Shown: positions 50,517 to 61,430 of the stretch, in pieces
How the letters are laid out: each line of letters starts with the position of its first letter
How positions within the stretch are numbered: position 1 is the stretch's first letter
Source: Lethocerus indicus
Lineage: Eukaryota > Arthropoda > Insecta > Hemiptera > Belostomatidae
DNA length: 64,000 bases
Direction: 5' to 3'
Assembly (NCBI GenBank): GCA_019843655.1
Contig: JACDQD010000001.1
Location: 49,629,868-49,693,867, forward strand
Position numbers and translations under genes: made by a program
The notes under the pieces: model-generated
Told to the model about the DNA's origin: nothing
Seen by the model: the letters and a program-made list of their open reading frames with translations, nothing else
Databases searched by the model: none

Positions 50517-53500
50517 GACTTACTGACAGACATTACAGTACGTGTGAAAGTGACAGTGGGGGCAGTGAGGATGCCCCCCCCCCAAAAAACATCCAAAGTG
50601 CTGACAGTGACTACTGACACTGCGCTACTGAAGATGGTTTGGTCTTTTGCTAGACCGGTTTCGCGGCCGCACGCCATCTTCAGTAGCGGTGACCAAACCA
50701 AAGCGAGAGAAAGAGACAGAAACACCACAAACCCTACGGGGTATTCCAACCCCTATCAGACCACAAAAGGGGTACGTTAAACTAGTTACAGCCAGGCTAA
50801 CTAACGCCCTAAACGCATAGCCCGACACCGCTACTGAAGATGTGGCGAGCGGCCGCTAAACCGGTCTAGCAATAGACCGAACCGAAGCGAGACAAAGAGA
50901 CGACAGAAACACCAGAAACCCTACGGTATATTCCAACCCCTATCAGACCACAAAACGGGTACGTTAAACTAGTTACAGCCAGGCTAACTAACGCCCTAAA
51001 CGCATAACCCGACACCGCTACTGAAGATGGGGCGAGCGGCCGAGCTAGCAACAAACCGGTAGACCAAACCGAACAGTCCCTAACTAACGCCCTATAGCCC
51101 GACACCGCTACTGAAGATGTGGCGAGCGGCCGCGACAATAGACCGAAGCTACGGTATTCCCTATCAGACCACAAAAGGGTACGTTAAACTAGTTACAGCC
51201 AGGCTAACTAACGCCCTAAACGCATAGCCCGACACAGCGCTACTGAAGATGTGGCGAGCGGCCGCGAAACCGGTCTAGCAATAGACCAAACCGAAGCGAG
51301 ACAAAGAGACGACAGAAACACAACAAACCCTACGGGGTATTCCAACCCCTATCAGACCACAAAAGGGGTACGTTAAACTAGTTACAGCCAGGCTAACTAA
51401 CGCCCTAAACGCATAGCCCGACACAGCGCTACTGAAGATGTGGCGAGCGGCCGACAAACCGGTCTGGCAAAAGACCAAACCGCGGCGAGAGAGGAGAGAC
51501 AGAAACATCCCGACGACTGAATGTGGCGAGCGGCCGACAAACGGTACAAACCGTATACATTTTTGTTTTGATTCTCTCGTATGTGCTCGATGACACGTTC
51601 CTAGACGGTTGGAACCGATCTAATCCTTATTTCCGGGCGTTGCTCTCAATACTGCCGGTTTTTCTTAAATTCTGAACAAAATGTATACCTAATTCTCGCG
51701 TGTAAATTGTTGTTGGCAGAACGCGACGGATCTCTACCGCGAGCACATAGCCCAGCCGTGCTACGGCCTGTTCAACCTGAAGACTCCGACTCTGTTCGTG
51801 CGCGAGGCCGAATACGTGGCCGGAGTACTGAAGACAGATTTCAGGAATTTCGCCGATCGCGGAATACACGCCGATCCGGAATCGGACCCGCTGTCCGCCA
51901 ACCTGTTCTTCCTCGAAGGCCGATCGTGGAAAGGGCTCAGGGCCAAATTGGTGCCGGTCTTCGCGGCGGACAACCTGAAAGCGATGACGCCCCTCCTCAG
52001 GGACTCGGCCGTCGGGACGGTCCGAAACCTTCACGAACTAATCGATCGAGGTCTCTCTTACTATTCTGACCTCTGAAATTAACCCCCGCCTGTCTTCGTA
52101 ATAATATATGTAAGGATATTTTCAGGCGGCGGACGTACCGTCCAGGAGGCGGTCAGCTATTTCAAGGGATACGCCCTTGAAGTGATCGCCGTCTGCGCCT
52201 TCGGACTCGACTCCGACGCCTATTCGAGCCTCCGGGATGATTTCGGCCGTCACGTCGCCAAAGCGTTCCAGCTGAACGGCGCCAGAGGGTTGGGACAGTT
52301 CATCAGGTCCGTTTTAAACGATTTTTTTATTATATAAACCGATAAAAAGTTGAGGACACGAGGATCCATTTATAAAGAGCGGTCCAAAAAAATTTGTATC
52401 CAACGTTTAACTGTCCATAACTCGGAGACTGATCGGCGGAGTTGTGTCACATTTTTGGTGGAAAGTGTAGCTTAAAGTCCGACTTAAAGATGTATACAGG
52501 TGTAGGTATTGGAAATGGTCACCGTCATCAACATACACAGACAGAAACGATGCCGTCCAACTGCACCAACTCATTGCAACGTGTCCAATTTGGGATATTT
52601 GGACATGAATGTGTACGATGGATACTCGAAGTTCATCCAATGTTCGTCGCTTTTGTCCTTAAACGACGTCCTTTAGTGTCCTGACCCCGAGGTAAAAGTC
52701 CAGAAGAGTTGAGTCTGGGGAACCCGGTGGACCTCTACATCCTCCTGGTAGAGTTTCGTCGCGATAAGCCCGTACAACGCTTGTATGCTCCTACAACACT
52801 ACCGAAAATGGGATAACTCAGTAAATTAGTTTGCAAGTTGTGGACTTTTGAACGGTGGATACATTTTTTTGGACCACTGGGGTGTCGTTAATCGTCTCGA
52901 GGTATCCCCGGTATTGAAATCGTTTTTCTGGACGTCCACTGTCGTCCTCCTCCATTCATTATAATCCTCGAAATTCGAGGCGCAAGGGCCCGAAAACCCT
53001 TTTCGTCGAAGTTTTTTTTTTTCAGATTTTTCAGTCCGAAATTGGCCAAACTGTTGGGCATCAGGTTCATACCGAAGGGGACGGAAGACTTCTTCTGCGG
53101 CGTCGTCGGCAGAGAGCTCGAGTCGAGGAGGAGGAACCCGGACAGGCGGAGGAGGGACTTCCTCCAGCTCCTGATGGACTTGGGGACCAAGGCCGAGGAC
53201 GGCGCTGAAGGTAGAGTTATCGGTCCCTTTCTTGGATCACTCGCAATTCCTCTATATAGGACCCTTTCCTGGATATCCGCCTGACGTCAAAGCGACTTCA
53301 GTTGCAGGCCTGTCCGAGAGGGAAATAGCGGCCCAGGCGTTCTCCTTCATCGTGGCCGGTTACGATACAGTGTCGGCCGCCCTCTCGACCCTTTTCTACC
53401 ACCTGTCGAAATATCCCGAAGTGCAGGAGAAGGTGCGGCGTGAGGCCGTCGACTGCTCGCTGCAATATCCGGACGCCTACGAGTCACTCGCCAACATGAA

Positions 53501-55935
53501 ATACCTGGACATGACCATCAAAGGTGAGGGCCTACCACCCACACCTGTGTCCTCCTCTTTTTTTTTAACCGGTGATAATATCAGGTGTACACGAAAAGTA
53601 ATCGACAATTTGATAAGATGTATTCTAGAGGAGAATCGAAAATTTGCCGGAAATTGCCGGAAAGCGGATAAGATAATACCACGAGCTCCGTGGTACTGGT
53701 ATTCAGTTATTTTCCAATAATTCAATTATTTTCTATTAATGCTGAGTAATTTTTCGACCGGGTGAAAAATATTGAGCGAAATTTGATCAAACGCCGATAC
53801 AGTACATGTGAAAGTGACGGTGGGCACACAGGGCGCTACTGAAGATGGGGCGAGCGGCCGAAGAAACCGGTCTAGAAAAAGACCATACAGCAGCGAGAGA
53901 GAGACAGAAACATGACGAAATCTACAGATGCTGATAGCTTTAAAACCGGCTACTATAGACGGCCCCCAACTAAAAAGTAATATTATCGGGTGTAGCCAGA
54001 AAGTAGTCGACAATTTGATGAGATCTATCCTCTGGTCTTGAGGAGTTCTTCAAGAGAGTAAATTAAAATAGTAGATTAAAGTTTTTTTTTAGTAGTCAAA
54101 AATATCGATTACTTTTCGGTACCTTTTGGGCGGTGCGGCAAGAAGCCGACGCCCGGATGCGTCGTCTCACGTTGATTTCCCGATTTCGGTATTAAAAAAA
54201 AAAATTTTCCCCAAAAAGGAGCGGCAGAGCCTCGGGAGCGGCCGACCCCCAATAATTAAGTCGTTTCTTTCGGACTTTTCAAACCGGAAAAGCGGAGGAA
54301 AAAAAAAGAAAAAGTAAGAGGAGGGACGGTCCTAAGCACTCTACTGTTGTGTCTGAGATCTGGGTTCAGAGACCGAGCTTTATGATGTACCAAAAACCAA
54401 AAAACAACCCCGCGATATGCGGTTCTTGTGTGTGTGTTTTTATTTTCCAGAATCGATGCGTATCCACCCGTTGTCGGCGGCATAATGCGTGTCTGCGGCG
54501 CCGACTACAGATTCCGCGGCGCCGGCGCACCCAGCCTCGAGTCCGGATCACTGGTCGTGGTACCGGTCCAGGGGCTGCACAACGATCCCGAATACCATCC
54601 GGAACCGGAACAGTTCAGACCGGAGAGATTCGCCCGTCAGGATTATCCGGCCAGGGGCACCTACTGCCCGTTCGGCGACGGACAGAGGAACTGTCTAGGT
54701 ATTCTGCCAGGTGTTCTGCCCTTTTAGAGACTTGTTTTATTATTTCCGCGTGGATGTCTCGCGAAAAAACTGGGACCGATAAGCCGAGGATAACGGATCC
54801 TTTTCCATCCGACAGAACGAGTTGGTTAGAACTTGAGGAACGGCGATTTGGCGGCTATGTTGAGGTCATGGAAGGTTAGAAACATGACCGGAGAAAGGGC
54901 GACAATCGTTTTACGTATTAATGTACCGAAAAGGCATTTCGAACTGTTAAGAATGACAGGATCATAAGGACGAAGTTGGCTCCTGGAGTTTTTCAGTGGA
55001 CGATTCGGCCGTTGTTAGTTTTTCAACCGTACGGTTTCGATACCGGATTGAGGAGTCAAATTTGAATGGGAATTTTTTTTTCGATAAATTCCCATTCTTA
55101 AGCTATATTCCAGCTCCTCTCGCTGCGGTTTGGTCTTTCGCTAGACCGGTTTGTCGGCCGCTCGCCCCATCTTCAGTAGCGCTGTCTTACTGGCACTTTG
55201 GATTGGATTACAGTACGTGTGAAAGTGACAGTGGGGGCATACCCCAAAACATCCAACAGTGACAGTAACACAGCGCTACTGAAGATGGCGAGCGGCCGAA
55301 GAAACCCCGGTCTAGCAAAAGACCAAACGGAGCAACGAGACATGAGAGACAGAAAAATCACGAAATCTACAGTATATTACACAGGTATATCAAACTATAT
55401 TACTTTGTACGTGATAACTAGTGCAGGTGATAATAAAAGGGTCCACTGTTTTGTGGCCTGCGAGGGGGTTGGAAGAATACCGTCTCCCGACGCCGGTATT
55501 TCTGGTCTTTCGCTAGACCGGGGTTTCTTCGGCCCTCTCGCCCCGTCTTCAGTAGCGCCCTGTGTTACTGTCACTTTGGATGTTTTTTTTTTTTTGGGTG
55601 GGGAGGGGCCGACAACAGTGGCTAACACAACGCCGCTACTGAAGATGGTGCGAGCGGCCGAAGAAACCGCTGTCTAGCGAAAGAGAGACACCGCAGAAAC
55701 CTCGCTCGTATCGCTTTTCGACTAAAAATGTTAAAATCATCCCCCAACTGTAGACGTTTATATTTCAGGAAAGCGTTTCGCGTTGGTCGAAATGAAGATA
55801 CTGACGGCGGAGATCCTGAAGAACTTCAGGTGTTCCGTCGATCCGAAGACGGTCGAACCGCTCGAGTACGATCCAAACGAGCTGCTCTCCAAGGCGAAGG
55901 GCGGAATTTGGTTGGAATTCGTGAAACTGAAATGA
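49130..55935 (+). CDS. Cytochrome P450, CYP3-clan (CYP6-like), 7 exons
   Basis: Haem-thiolate monooxygenase of the ER membrane; in arthropods this clan mostly oxidises xenobiotics. Exons: 49130-49300, 51720-52050, 52126-52306, 53026-53210, 53308-53523, 54451-54698 and 55769-55935, all with GT/AG sites. The length is about 499 residues once one missing base is allowed for. It has an N-terminal anchor (VSALIVALIYALYRYSIWGY) and PVPFLGN. LFFLEGRSWKGLRAKLVPVF is typical of the CYP3 clan. The I-helix reads FIVAGYDTVS, the K-helix ESMR (ExxR, split by intron 5) is followed by FRPERF, and the haem loop is FGDGQRNCLG with the Cys ligand. It ends WLEFVKLK. Exon 6 is 248 bases, one short of frame. The break is at about 54460-54470, between ESMRIHP and VVGGIMRVC, and could be a sequencing deletion or a real lesion. 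The first of two adjacent ATGs was chosen. Confidence 0.93.
49510..49795. mobile_element. CTTCAGTAG foldback element, P450 intron 1
   Basis: A compact and nearly symmetrical foldback. The left arm has GATTTCGTGATGTTTCTGTC, the hairpin and CTTCAGTAG at 49607. The middle CAGCACTTTGGATG is mirrored by CATCCAAAGTGCTGACAGTG. The right arm has CTACTGAAG at 49736 and two hairpin-like CCGGTCTAGA units. An AT run follows at about 49804-49844. Confidence 0.8.
50030..50640 (-). mobile_element. A-type foldback element, inverted, P450 intron 1
   Basis: Reverse-complement copy of 17640-18275. Shared pieces are the end ATAATATTGTCCTAGTATCC, the GAAAGTCGCTT region, the arm with CTTCAGTAG near 50231, and the spacer ending CCCCAATAACAATAACAGAA. 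An AT run of about 60 bases at 50453-50513 and an inner arm with CTACTGAAG near 50624 complete it. Confidence 0.75.
50690..51545 (+). repeat. Foldback-arm satellite, 187-189-bp unit (array 2), P450 intron 1
   Basis: Tandem units at a spacing of 187-189 bases, measured at ACGTTAAACTAG (50774, 50961, 51181, 51370); the third interval includes a damaged unit. Each unit joins about 115 bases of the foldback arm (CTACTGAAGATGTGGCGAGC, the hairpin GGTCTAGCAATAGACC, ACAGAAACACC) to about 70 bases of other sequence (TTACAGCCAGGCTAACTAAC). Sister arrays lie at 6933-7535 and 57320-57985. Confidence 0.85.
52378..52884 (-). mobile_element. Deleted Tc1/mariner-type transposon with transposase remnant, P450 intron 3
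   Basis: Terminal inverted repeats of about 40 bases: GGTCCAAAAAAATTTGTATC at the left and GGATACATTTTTTTGGACC at the right. Between them the minus strand keeps broken transposase. PPGSPDSTLLDFYLG fits the family motif PPRSPDLTPLDFFLWG that carries the third acidic catalytic residue, and DDGDHFQYL fits the C-terminal VDGGHFEHL motif. Stops and frame changes show it is dead. About 500 bases remain, so most of the N-terminal half is deleted. Confidence 0.8.
53583..53690 (+). mobile_element. Mariner-type MITE fragment, P450 intron 5
   Basis: The left end GGTGTACACGAAAAGTAATC is followed by GACAATTTGATAAG and AATTTGCCGGAAATTGCCGG, shared with copies at 8375 and 58542. The right end is missing. 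Confidence 0.6.
53800..53935. mobile_element. CTTCAGTAG foldback right arm, P450 intron 5
   Basis: A single arm with GTACATGTGAAAGTGACGG, CTACTGAAG at 53835, the hairpin GGTCTAGAAAAAGACC and AGACAGAAACATGACG. No left arm is present. Confidence 0.7.
53988..54127. mobile_element. Mariner-type MITE, short copy, P450 intron 5
   Basis: The left end GGGTGTAGCCAGAAAGTAGT and the right end CGATTACTTTTCGGTACC form imperfect inverted repeats. The interior has GGTCTTGAGGAGTTCTTCAA, as in the other copies. The length is about 140 bases. Confidence 0.65.
55110..55385. mobile_element. CTTCAGTAG foldback element, P450 intron 6 (copy 1)
   Basis: The left arm has CTCGCTGCGG, GGTCTTTCGCTAGACC and CTTCAGTAG near 55170. 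The middle has GCACTTTGGATTGG. The right arm has CTACTGAAG near 55276 and GGTCTAGCAAAAGACC, ending at AATCTACAGTATATTAC. Confidence 0.75.
55430..55715. mobile_element. CTTCAGTAG foldback element, P450 intron 6 (copy 2)
   Basis: A more diverged copy. It has TTTTGTGGCCTGCGAGGGGG, GGTCTTTCGCTAGACC and CTTCAGTAG at 55544 on the left, and CTACTGAAG at 55634 with a partly decayed hairpin on the right. It ends about 50 bases before P450 exon 7. Confidence 0.7.
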
Positions 55936-56009
55936 TTTACAGCTAATATTTGAAAATATTTCCTATACCTGGTTTTCACCCGGTCCATAATCAAGTCATT
56001 CAGCGCGAC

Positions 56010-56015
56010 AATAAA
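56010..56015 (+). promoter_or_regulatory. Poly(A) signal of the P450 gene
   Basis: AATAAA lies 74 bases after the P450 stop codon, a normal distance for a short arthropod 3' UTR. Others occur further on, for example near 56275. Confidence 0.5.
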
Positions 56016-56450
56016 GTTGAAGCGACCGCTTCCCTTGAATTGCACTCTTACCCCGATCATTTCTTTTAACGCCTCTAAAGTCCAAAATTCACCCTATTCT
56101 TCATTTTATCTATCATATTATAATTATTCTACTTTCAACCCTCCCTTTAATTAATTAAACGTTGAATTGGGTTTGAAATATATTCACGCGATCTGTCAGT
56201 AGGATACCGTCAGCACATCGGCCGAGCGTTTAATACTTTATTAGATGATGATGAAAAAAATGTACAATATATAACAAATAAAAATTCGGAATTAGCCCTA
56301 GACTGAGGTGGTTTTTTTTTTTTTTACTGCTGACGCCCCAAAATAAATTCGGGGTAAAATAATTCCTACAAAAATGTGACTGTGATACAGCAGTGTGTAT
56401 ACGATACAAGGTATTGAAAAAAAATTTAATAATTATTTTCCAATTTCCAG

Positions 56451-56585
56451 CTACATAAATGCAGAAAAGATATCGTCCTGTATTCTGTCTAAAGAATTGT
56501 TTAAATTGTCTAGAACAGGGAGAAAGGGGAAGATGGGGGCCAAAACAGTGGCGAGTTTCGAAACTATCGGCCGATCATTAAACAG
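56451..56585 (+). CDS. Candidate internal exon, gene not recognised
   Basis: A 135-base segment with a strong acceptor (CAATTTCCAG) before it and a strong donor (CAG|GTACGT) after it. Only one of the three frames is open: one leading base, 44 codons and two trailing bases. The translation includes KISSCILSKELFKLSRTGRK and KTVASFETIGRSLN, which looks like normal protein. I cannot name the family. It begins about 500 bases beyond the P450 stop codon, so it belongs to another gene, whose other exons I could not find with confidence. A chance open frame is possible. Confidence 0.4.
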
Positions 56586-56694
56586 GTACGTTTAAATAAT
56601 AGTAATAAAAATAATCAATAAAATTAATTCGTACGAGAGTAGGTGGCGTTCCTCTCGTTATATATATATATCATATTCTGTAATTTGTACTGTT

Positions 56695-56860
56695 TTTCTA
56701 GACCGGTTTCCCCCCCCCCACCCCGAAAAGCATCCAGAGTGGCGACAGTGACTGACACAGGGCGCTACTGAAGACGGGGCAGTAGCGGCCGCGAAACCGG
56801 TCTAGAAAAGACCAGACGACAGCTAGAAACGCCGCCACAAACCAACGGAAAAAAGTATTT
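56695..56860. mobile_element. CTTCAGTAG foldback fragment
   Basis: GACCGGTTTC, then CATCCAGAGTGGCGACAGTG, CTACTGAAG at 56765, CGGCCGCGAAACCGGTCTAG and AAAAGACC. It is a mostly right-arm remnant with a rudimentary left side. Confidence 0.65.
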
Positions 56861-57319
56861 TCCTTTTTTTTTTAACTGTTGGCGACAAATCGCCAGGGCG
56901 GGGGCTCGAATCTATTATATTTTACGCTTTATTGCATTTTCTGTACAAAATCGGCGTACAATGAGGACCCGAAAAGCCTTCAATTAAGTCTGACCTTTTA
57001 TTTTTTTCCCGGACAATGAGCGGAAAATAATTTTCTTTCTGTCTATCAGTGCCGTGGATCTTATCTCGGCGTAACAGACAATGGGGGCAATTTGTCGACA
57101 AATTGGTTAAAAAATTCCGATTTGATTTCGTCAATTTAAGTTTTTTCAACTTCAGATTTCAACTTACCCGAAGGTGATACAGAAGAGGGGAGAGAGATAA
57201 AAGACCCCTGGCGATAACGGACAATTGGTTTAATTTCTACCGCAATTTCTCTTAAGGTATTTATTAACTTCCCCCCACCTTGAATTGGGAATATTATTTA
57301 GAATTTTATTTTAAAAATC

Positions 57320-57985
57320 GCGGCCGCGAAACCGGTCTAGCAATAGACCGAACCGAAGCGAGACAAAGAGACGACAGAAACACAACAAACCCTACGGTAT
57401 ATTCCAACCCCTATCAGACCACAAAACGGGTACGTTAAACTAGTTACAGCCAGGCTAACTAACGCCCTAAACGCATAGCCCGACACCGCTACTGAAGATG
57501 TGGCGAGCGGCCGCGAAACCGGTCTAGCAATAGACCAAACCGAAGCGAGACAAAGAGACGACAGAAACACAACAAACCCTACGGTAGACCACAAAGGGTA
57601 CGCTAGTTACAGCCAGGCTAACTAACGCCCTAAACGCACCCGACACCGCTACTGAAGATGTGGCGAGCGGCCGCGAAACCGGTCTAGCAATAGACCAAAC
57701 CGAAGCGAGACAAAGAGACGACAGAAACACCACAAACCCTACGGTATATTCCAACCCCTATCAGACCACAAAAGGGGTACGTTAAACTAGTTACAGCCAG
57801 GCTAACTAACGCCCTAAACGCATAGCCCGACACCGCTACTGAAGATGTGGCGAGCGGCCGCGAAACCGGTCTAGCAATAGACCGAACCGAAGCGAGACAA
57901 AGAGACGACAGAAACACCAGAAACCCTACGGTATATTCCAACCCCTATCAGACCACAAAACGGGTACGTTAAACCAGTCGCAGCC
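57320..57985 (+). repeat. Foldback-arm satellite (array 3)
   Basis: Same unit and orientation as 50690-51545. ACGTTAAAC markers fall at 57432, 57779 and 57966, with an internally shortened unit around 57590-57640. Each unit has CTACTGAAGATGTGGCGAGC and GGTCTAGCAATAGACC. The array opens abruptly at 57320 within the arm part and closes in the CAGCCAG part. Confidence 0.85.
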
Positions 57986-58541
57986 AGTCATGTATATTTA
58001 TTCCTTTAAAAAAGAAAAATGACTCGTAATATTCTGCTGATCGATTTATAAACGGTCTGTTGAGTAAACAGGCTCGTGATGCTCGTTATTTTCCTGTTTT
58101 TTCTTTTGAAATACCCAATCGAAAGAAACAGTTGGATCCTTGAGAGCCGCCCCCCCTCCCCCCCCCGTCGCAATTATTGAGTTGTGATTGATTGAACTAT
58201 TTTACTTCGAATTCATATTGATGAGTTGATCAATTAAATGGAAACGCTAAAATTGCCCCCCGCCCCCCCCAAACCCAGTAGTATTAATCCAAGGGCCCAT
58301 TAATACTCTATCGATTGGCAAAGGAAAAATAATTGTCGTAATTATTTGCCTTCAAGTGACCGTGATTTTTCCCTTCAATTTATCACAATTTGAATACTCG
58401 TCGGTCTATAATTTATCGACTCAGCGACTCAATCGTGATTTTTCTCTCAGTACGCCTGCGTTTTAGGAGTTGAAAAAAATCTCAAATATTCGAATGATTT
58501 TAAACTTTAAGGGCGAATCGGCGCATTACAGATTATTATTA
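57986..58541. other. Intergenic DNA, no gene supported
   Basis: AT-rich with several C runs (58149-58167 and 58257-58270). No open frame of interest and no recognised repeat. Confidence 0.5.
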
Positions 58542-58742
58542 GGGGTAACCAAAAGTAATCGCAGCATTTTGACTTTGGAATTTATTTTATTTTGCTAAAA
58601 AAAAAGAAACTTTAATTATTAATCTACTGTATATATTCACCTATATTATCGACAACTCTCCGCCGGCAAATTTCCCCCCTTGAGGAACTCCTCAACACCG
58701 AAATACATCTTATCAAATTGTCGATTACTTTTGGTTACACCC
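58542..58742. mobile_element. Mariner-type MITE, complete copy
   Basis: About 200 bases. The left end GGGGTAACCAAAAGTAATCG and the right end CGATTACTTTTGGTTACACC are near-perfect inverted repeats, a form like mariner termini. The interior has AAACTTTAATTATTAATCTA and TTGAGGAACTCCTCAA. It has no coding capacity. Related copies are at 7556, 8375, 53583 and 53988. Confidence 0.8.
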
Positions 58743-59094
58743 AAGTATGCGCTGAAGTATGTTCAATCTACGGTTTTTGTCATTTATGCCGACAATTTCA
58801 GGTATAGTTTTCCGAAAAATTTTTCAAAAACGAAAAAAAAGTCACACGGAAGGACAGGCTACAGAATTGGGGCGATAAAAAAAAACCGGCATCGAAGACG
58901 GAACTTAACGAGATCACTGAAAGCGCTTCGAGGATTTGGCAAACGTACAAGTATGTATAATATATGGTGGGGATTTTTATTTTTATTTTTTTTTTTGAAA
59001 ATTAACCCCCAAAATTAGCTGATATTTTAATTCCCAAAAGTCGAGATGGCTCTCCGAAATGGAAGGGCGCCAAAACCCTTACTTTATTACTGTA

Positions 59095-60185
59095 ACCGAC
59101 AGTGCTATAAAATCGGTCATATTCTCGTCACCTTGAGGAGAAATTTATAAATGGAGACCGGACTTGAAACACAATCTATTGACCAAAAAAAACCCGAATA
59201 TACATAATTATCAAATTGTCGATTACTGTTGTATAGATTATTCACTCAAGACTGGAGTAACGTTCGGTCATAAATTTCGGTCGTAAAACCATAAAAACAC
59301 TGGTCATATTCTGGTCACGTTGAGGACAAAATTTATAAATGGAGACCGGACTTGAAACACAATCTATTGACCAAAAAAAAAACCCGAATATACATAATTA
59401 TCAAATTGTCGATTACTGTTGTATAGATTATTCACTCAAGACTGGAGTAACGTTCGGTCATAAATTTCGGTCGTAAAACCAAAAAAACACTGGTCATATT
59501 CTGGTCACGTTGAGGACAAAATTTATAAATGGAGACCGGACTTGAAACACAATCTATTGACCAAAAAAACCCGAATATACATAATTATCAAATTGTCGAT
59601 TACTGTTGTAGTCTTGATTATTCACTCAAGACTTGGGGAAAACGTTCGGTCATAAATTTCGGTCAAAAAATAAAACACTTATTATGACACTTGGTCATAT
59701 TCTGGTCACGTTGAGGACAAAATTTATAAATGGAGACCGGACTTGAAACACAATCTATTGACCAAAAAAAAAACCCGAATATACATAATTATCAAATTGT
59801 CGATTACTGTTGTATAGATTATTCCTCAAGCACTTGGAAGTAACGATTTTGGTCATGAAAAGAAAAATTAATTAAATATAAAACACTGGTCATATTCTGG
59901 TCACGTTGAGGACAAAATTTATAAATGGAGACCGGACTTGAAACACAATCTATTGACCAAAAAAAAAACCCGAATATACATAATTATCAAATTGTCGATT
60001 ACTGTTGTATAGATTTTATTCACTCGAGACTGGAGTAACGTTCGGTCATAAATTTCGGTCGTAAAACCAATAAAACACTGGTCATATTCTGGTCACGTTG
60101 AGGACAAAATTTATAAATGGAGACCGGACTTGAAACACAATCTATTGACCAAAAAACGAATATACACAATTATCAAATTGTGAAT
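59095..60185 (+). repeat. Tandem array, about 190-bp unit, containing a MITE end
   Basis: Six units at spacings of 188-201 bases, measured at GGAGACCGGACTTGAAACAC (59153, 59341, 59531, 59732, 59927, 60119). Each full unit includes ATCAAATTGTCGATTACTG, which matches the right end of the MITE that stops about 350 bases upstream. The last unit is truncated. Confidence 0.85.
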
Positions 60186-61430
60186 TTGTTCACTCCAAAT
60201 ATTATTGCAATTGGGAAGAGATTTTGGTTGAAAAATTTAAATTTTAATTAATAATTAAATATACAACTGGACCGGCTATTGCTCCCGTTCATCGTGGAGG
60301 GTTTTCAATTTCCTTCCGGTCGTTTCGAAGTCCGTTTTTCCTTCCGTGTCAAGTCCCTTCCGGCGTTTCAGTTGACACATTCAATTTATAAGAAAATGCA
60401 TTTTTTCCAGCAATTTCCAACAGATTTCATTTTATGGCCGAACCGACGACCTTCGTCGTCGAGATAATAATAACGAGTGGGAAATCGGGACGATTTCGAG
60501 GCTAAATAATAAGGACGTTAATAAAACGGGGGGGGGGAGGAAGTGTACAATATTTTTTAATGTTCACTTTCAAATTTATTAGGTTTTCCAAACGAATGAG
60601 GCCGTCGTTTTATAGTGGCCGTTACTTGAAAAATAATATCCTCGGAATTTCGTGATTCCGCTATATAGCGTTATTAATATATCCTGGTACCGGAAACAGG
60701 TCGAATATATTTTTATGTATTGTCCATCGTCTAATACATTTTTCGCCCGATTTCCCAACCGCAGTTTTACTTTTTCTATCCGACGCTTTTTATTCGGCTG
60801 TCCGAATGACATTTATTTGCAGTTCAAAAAGTATCGCGAATTTTGGGTTTTTTTTTTTCAAAAATTATCTATTTACTAAAATAATTATTTATTATTCGAA
60901 AATCCGCACAATTACCCGTTTCGGTATTTATATAGTTTGGCTTCATATAGTGTTGGGGGCAGAATCATTGCGGTCGTTAAACGGTAATTATCGTTTCTGT
61001 TTTTCTGACAGCCGGGCTAATTATCGAAAGGAACCGGACATCGGATAAGATAAAAAAAAATGAAAAAAGAAAAAGAAAAAAGTTCCTTTCGCGCTATTAA
61101 ACCGATTGGAGGTCGGCGCGAAGCGGTTTAATTTGAAAAATTGTTCCCGTCATAATAATCGCGTTATTACGCAACGAATCCGGGCTAATTTTGATAAGAA
61201 TCGGGCTTCTCCACGTCTTCAGTAGTAGCAATGCTGCGCCATCGCCAAAGTCTAACTATAAATTGTATATAAAGTTTTACTAATCCGATGAGATTTACTG
61301 TGCAATTTTGAATTGTACATAAAATGCCATCTTTTCTCCATCTTTCGCGCAATTTGAAAATTCCGAGTTTTTTTTTATCTCGAAGAGTTCAAAATTTTTA
61401 TCAGTTAAGAGAATTTTGCGGTTTTAAGCC
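60186..61430. other. Intergenic DNA with weak exon-like segment
   Basis: No recognised gene. At 60408 a TTTTTTCCAG acceptor is followed by an open stretch reading NFQQISFYGRTDDLRRRDNN, which could be an exon but matches nothing I know. A lone CTTCAGTAG lies at about 61217 (CCACGTCTTCAGTAGTAGC). Confidence 0.3.
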
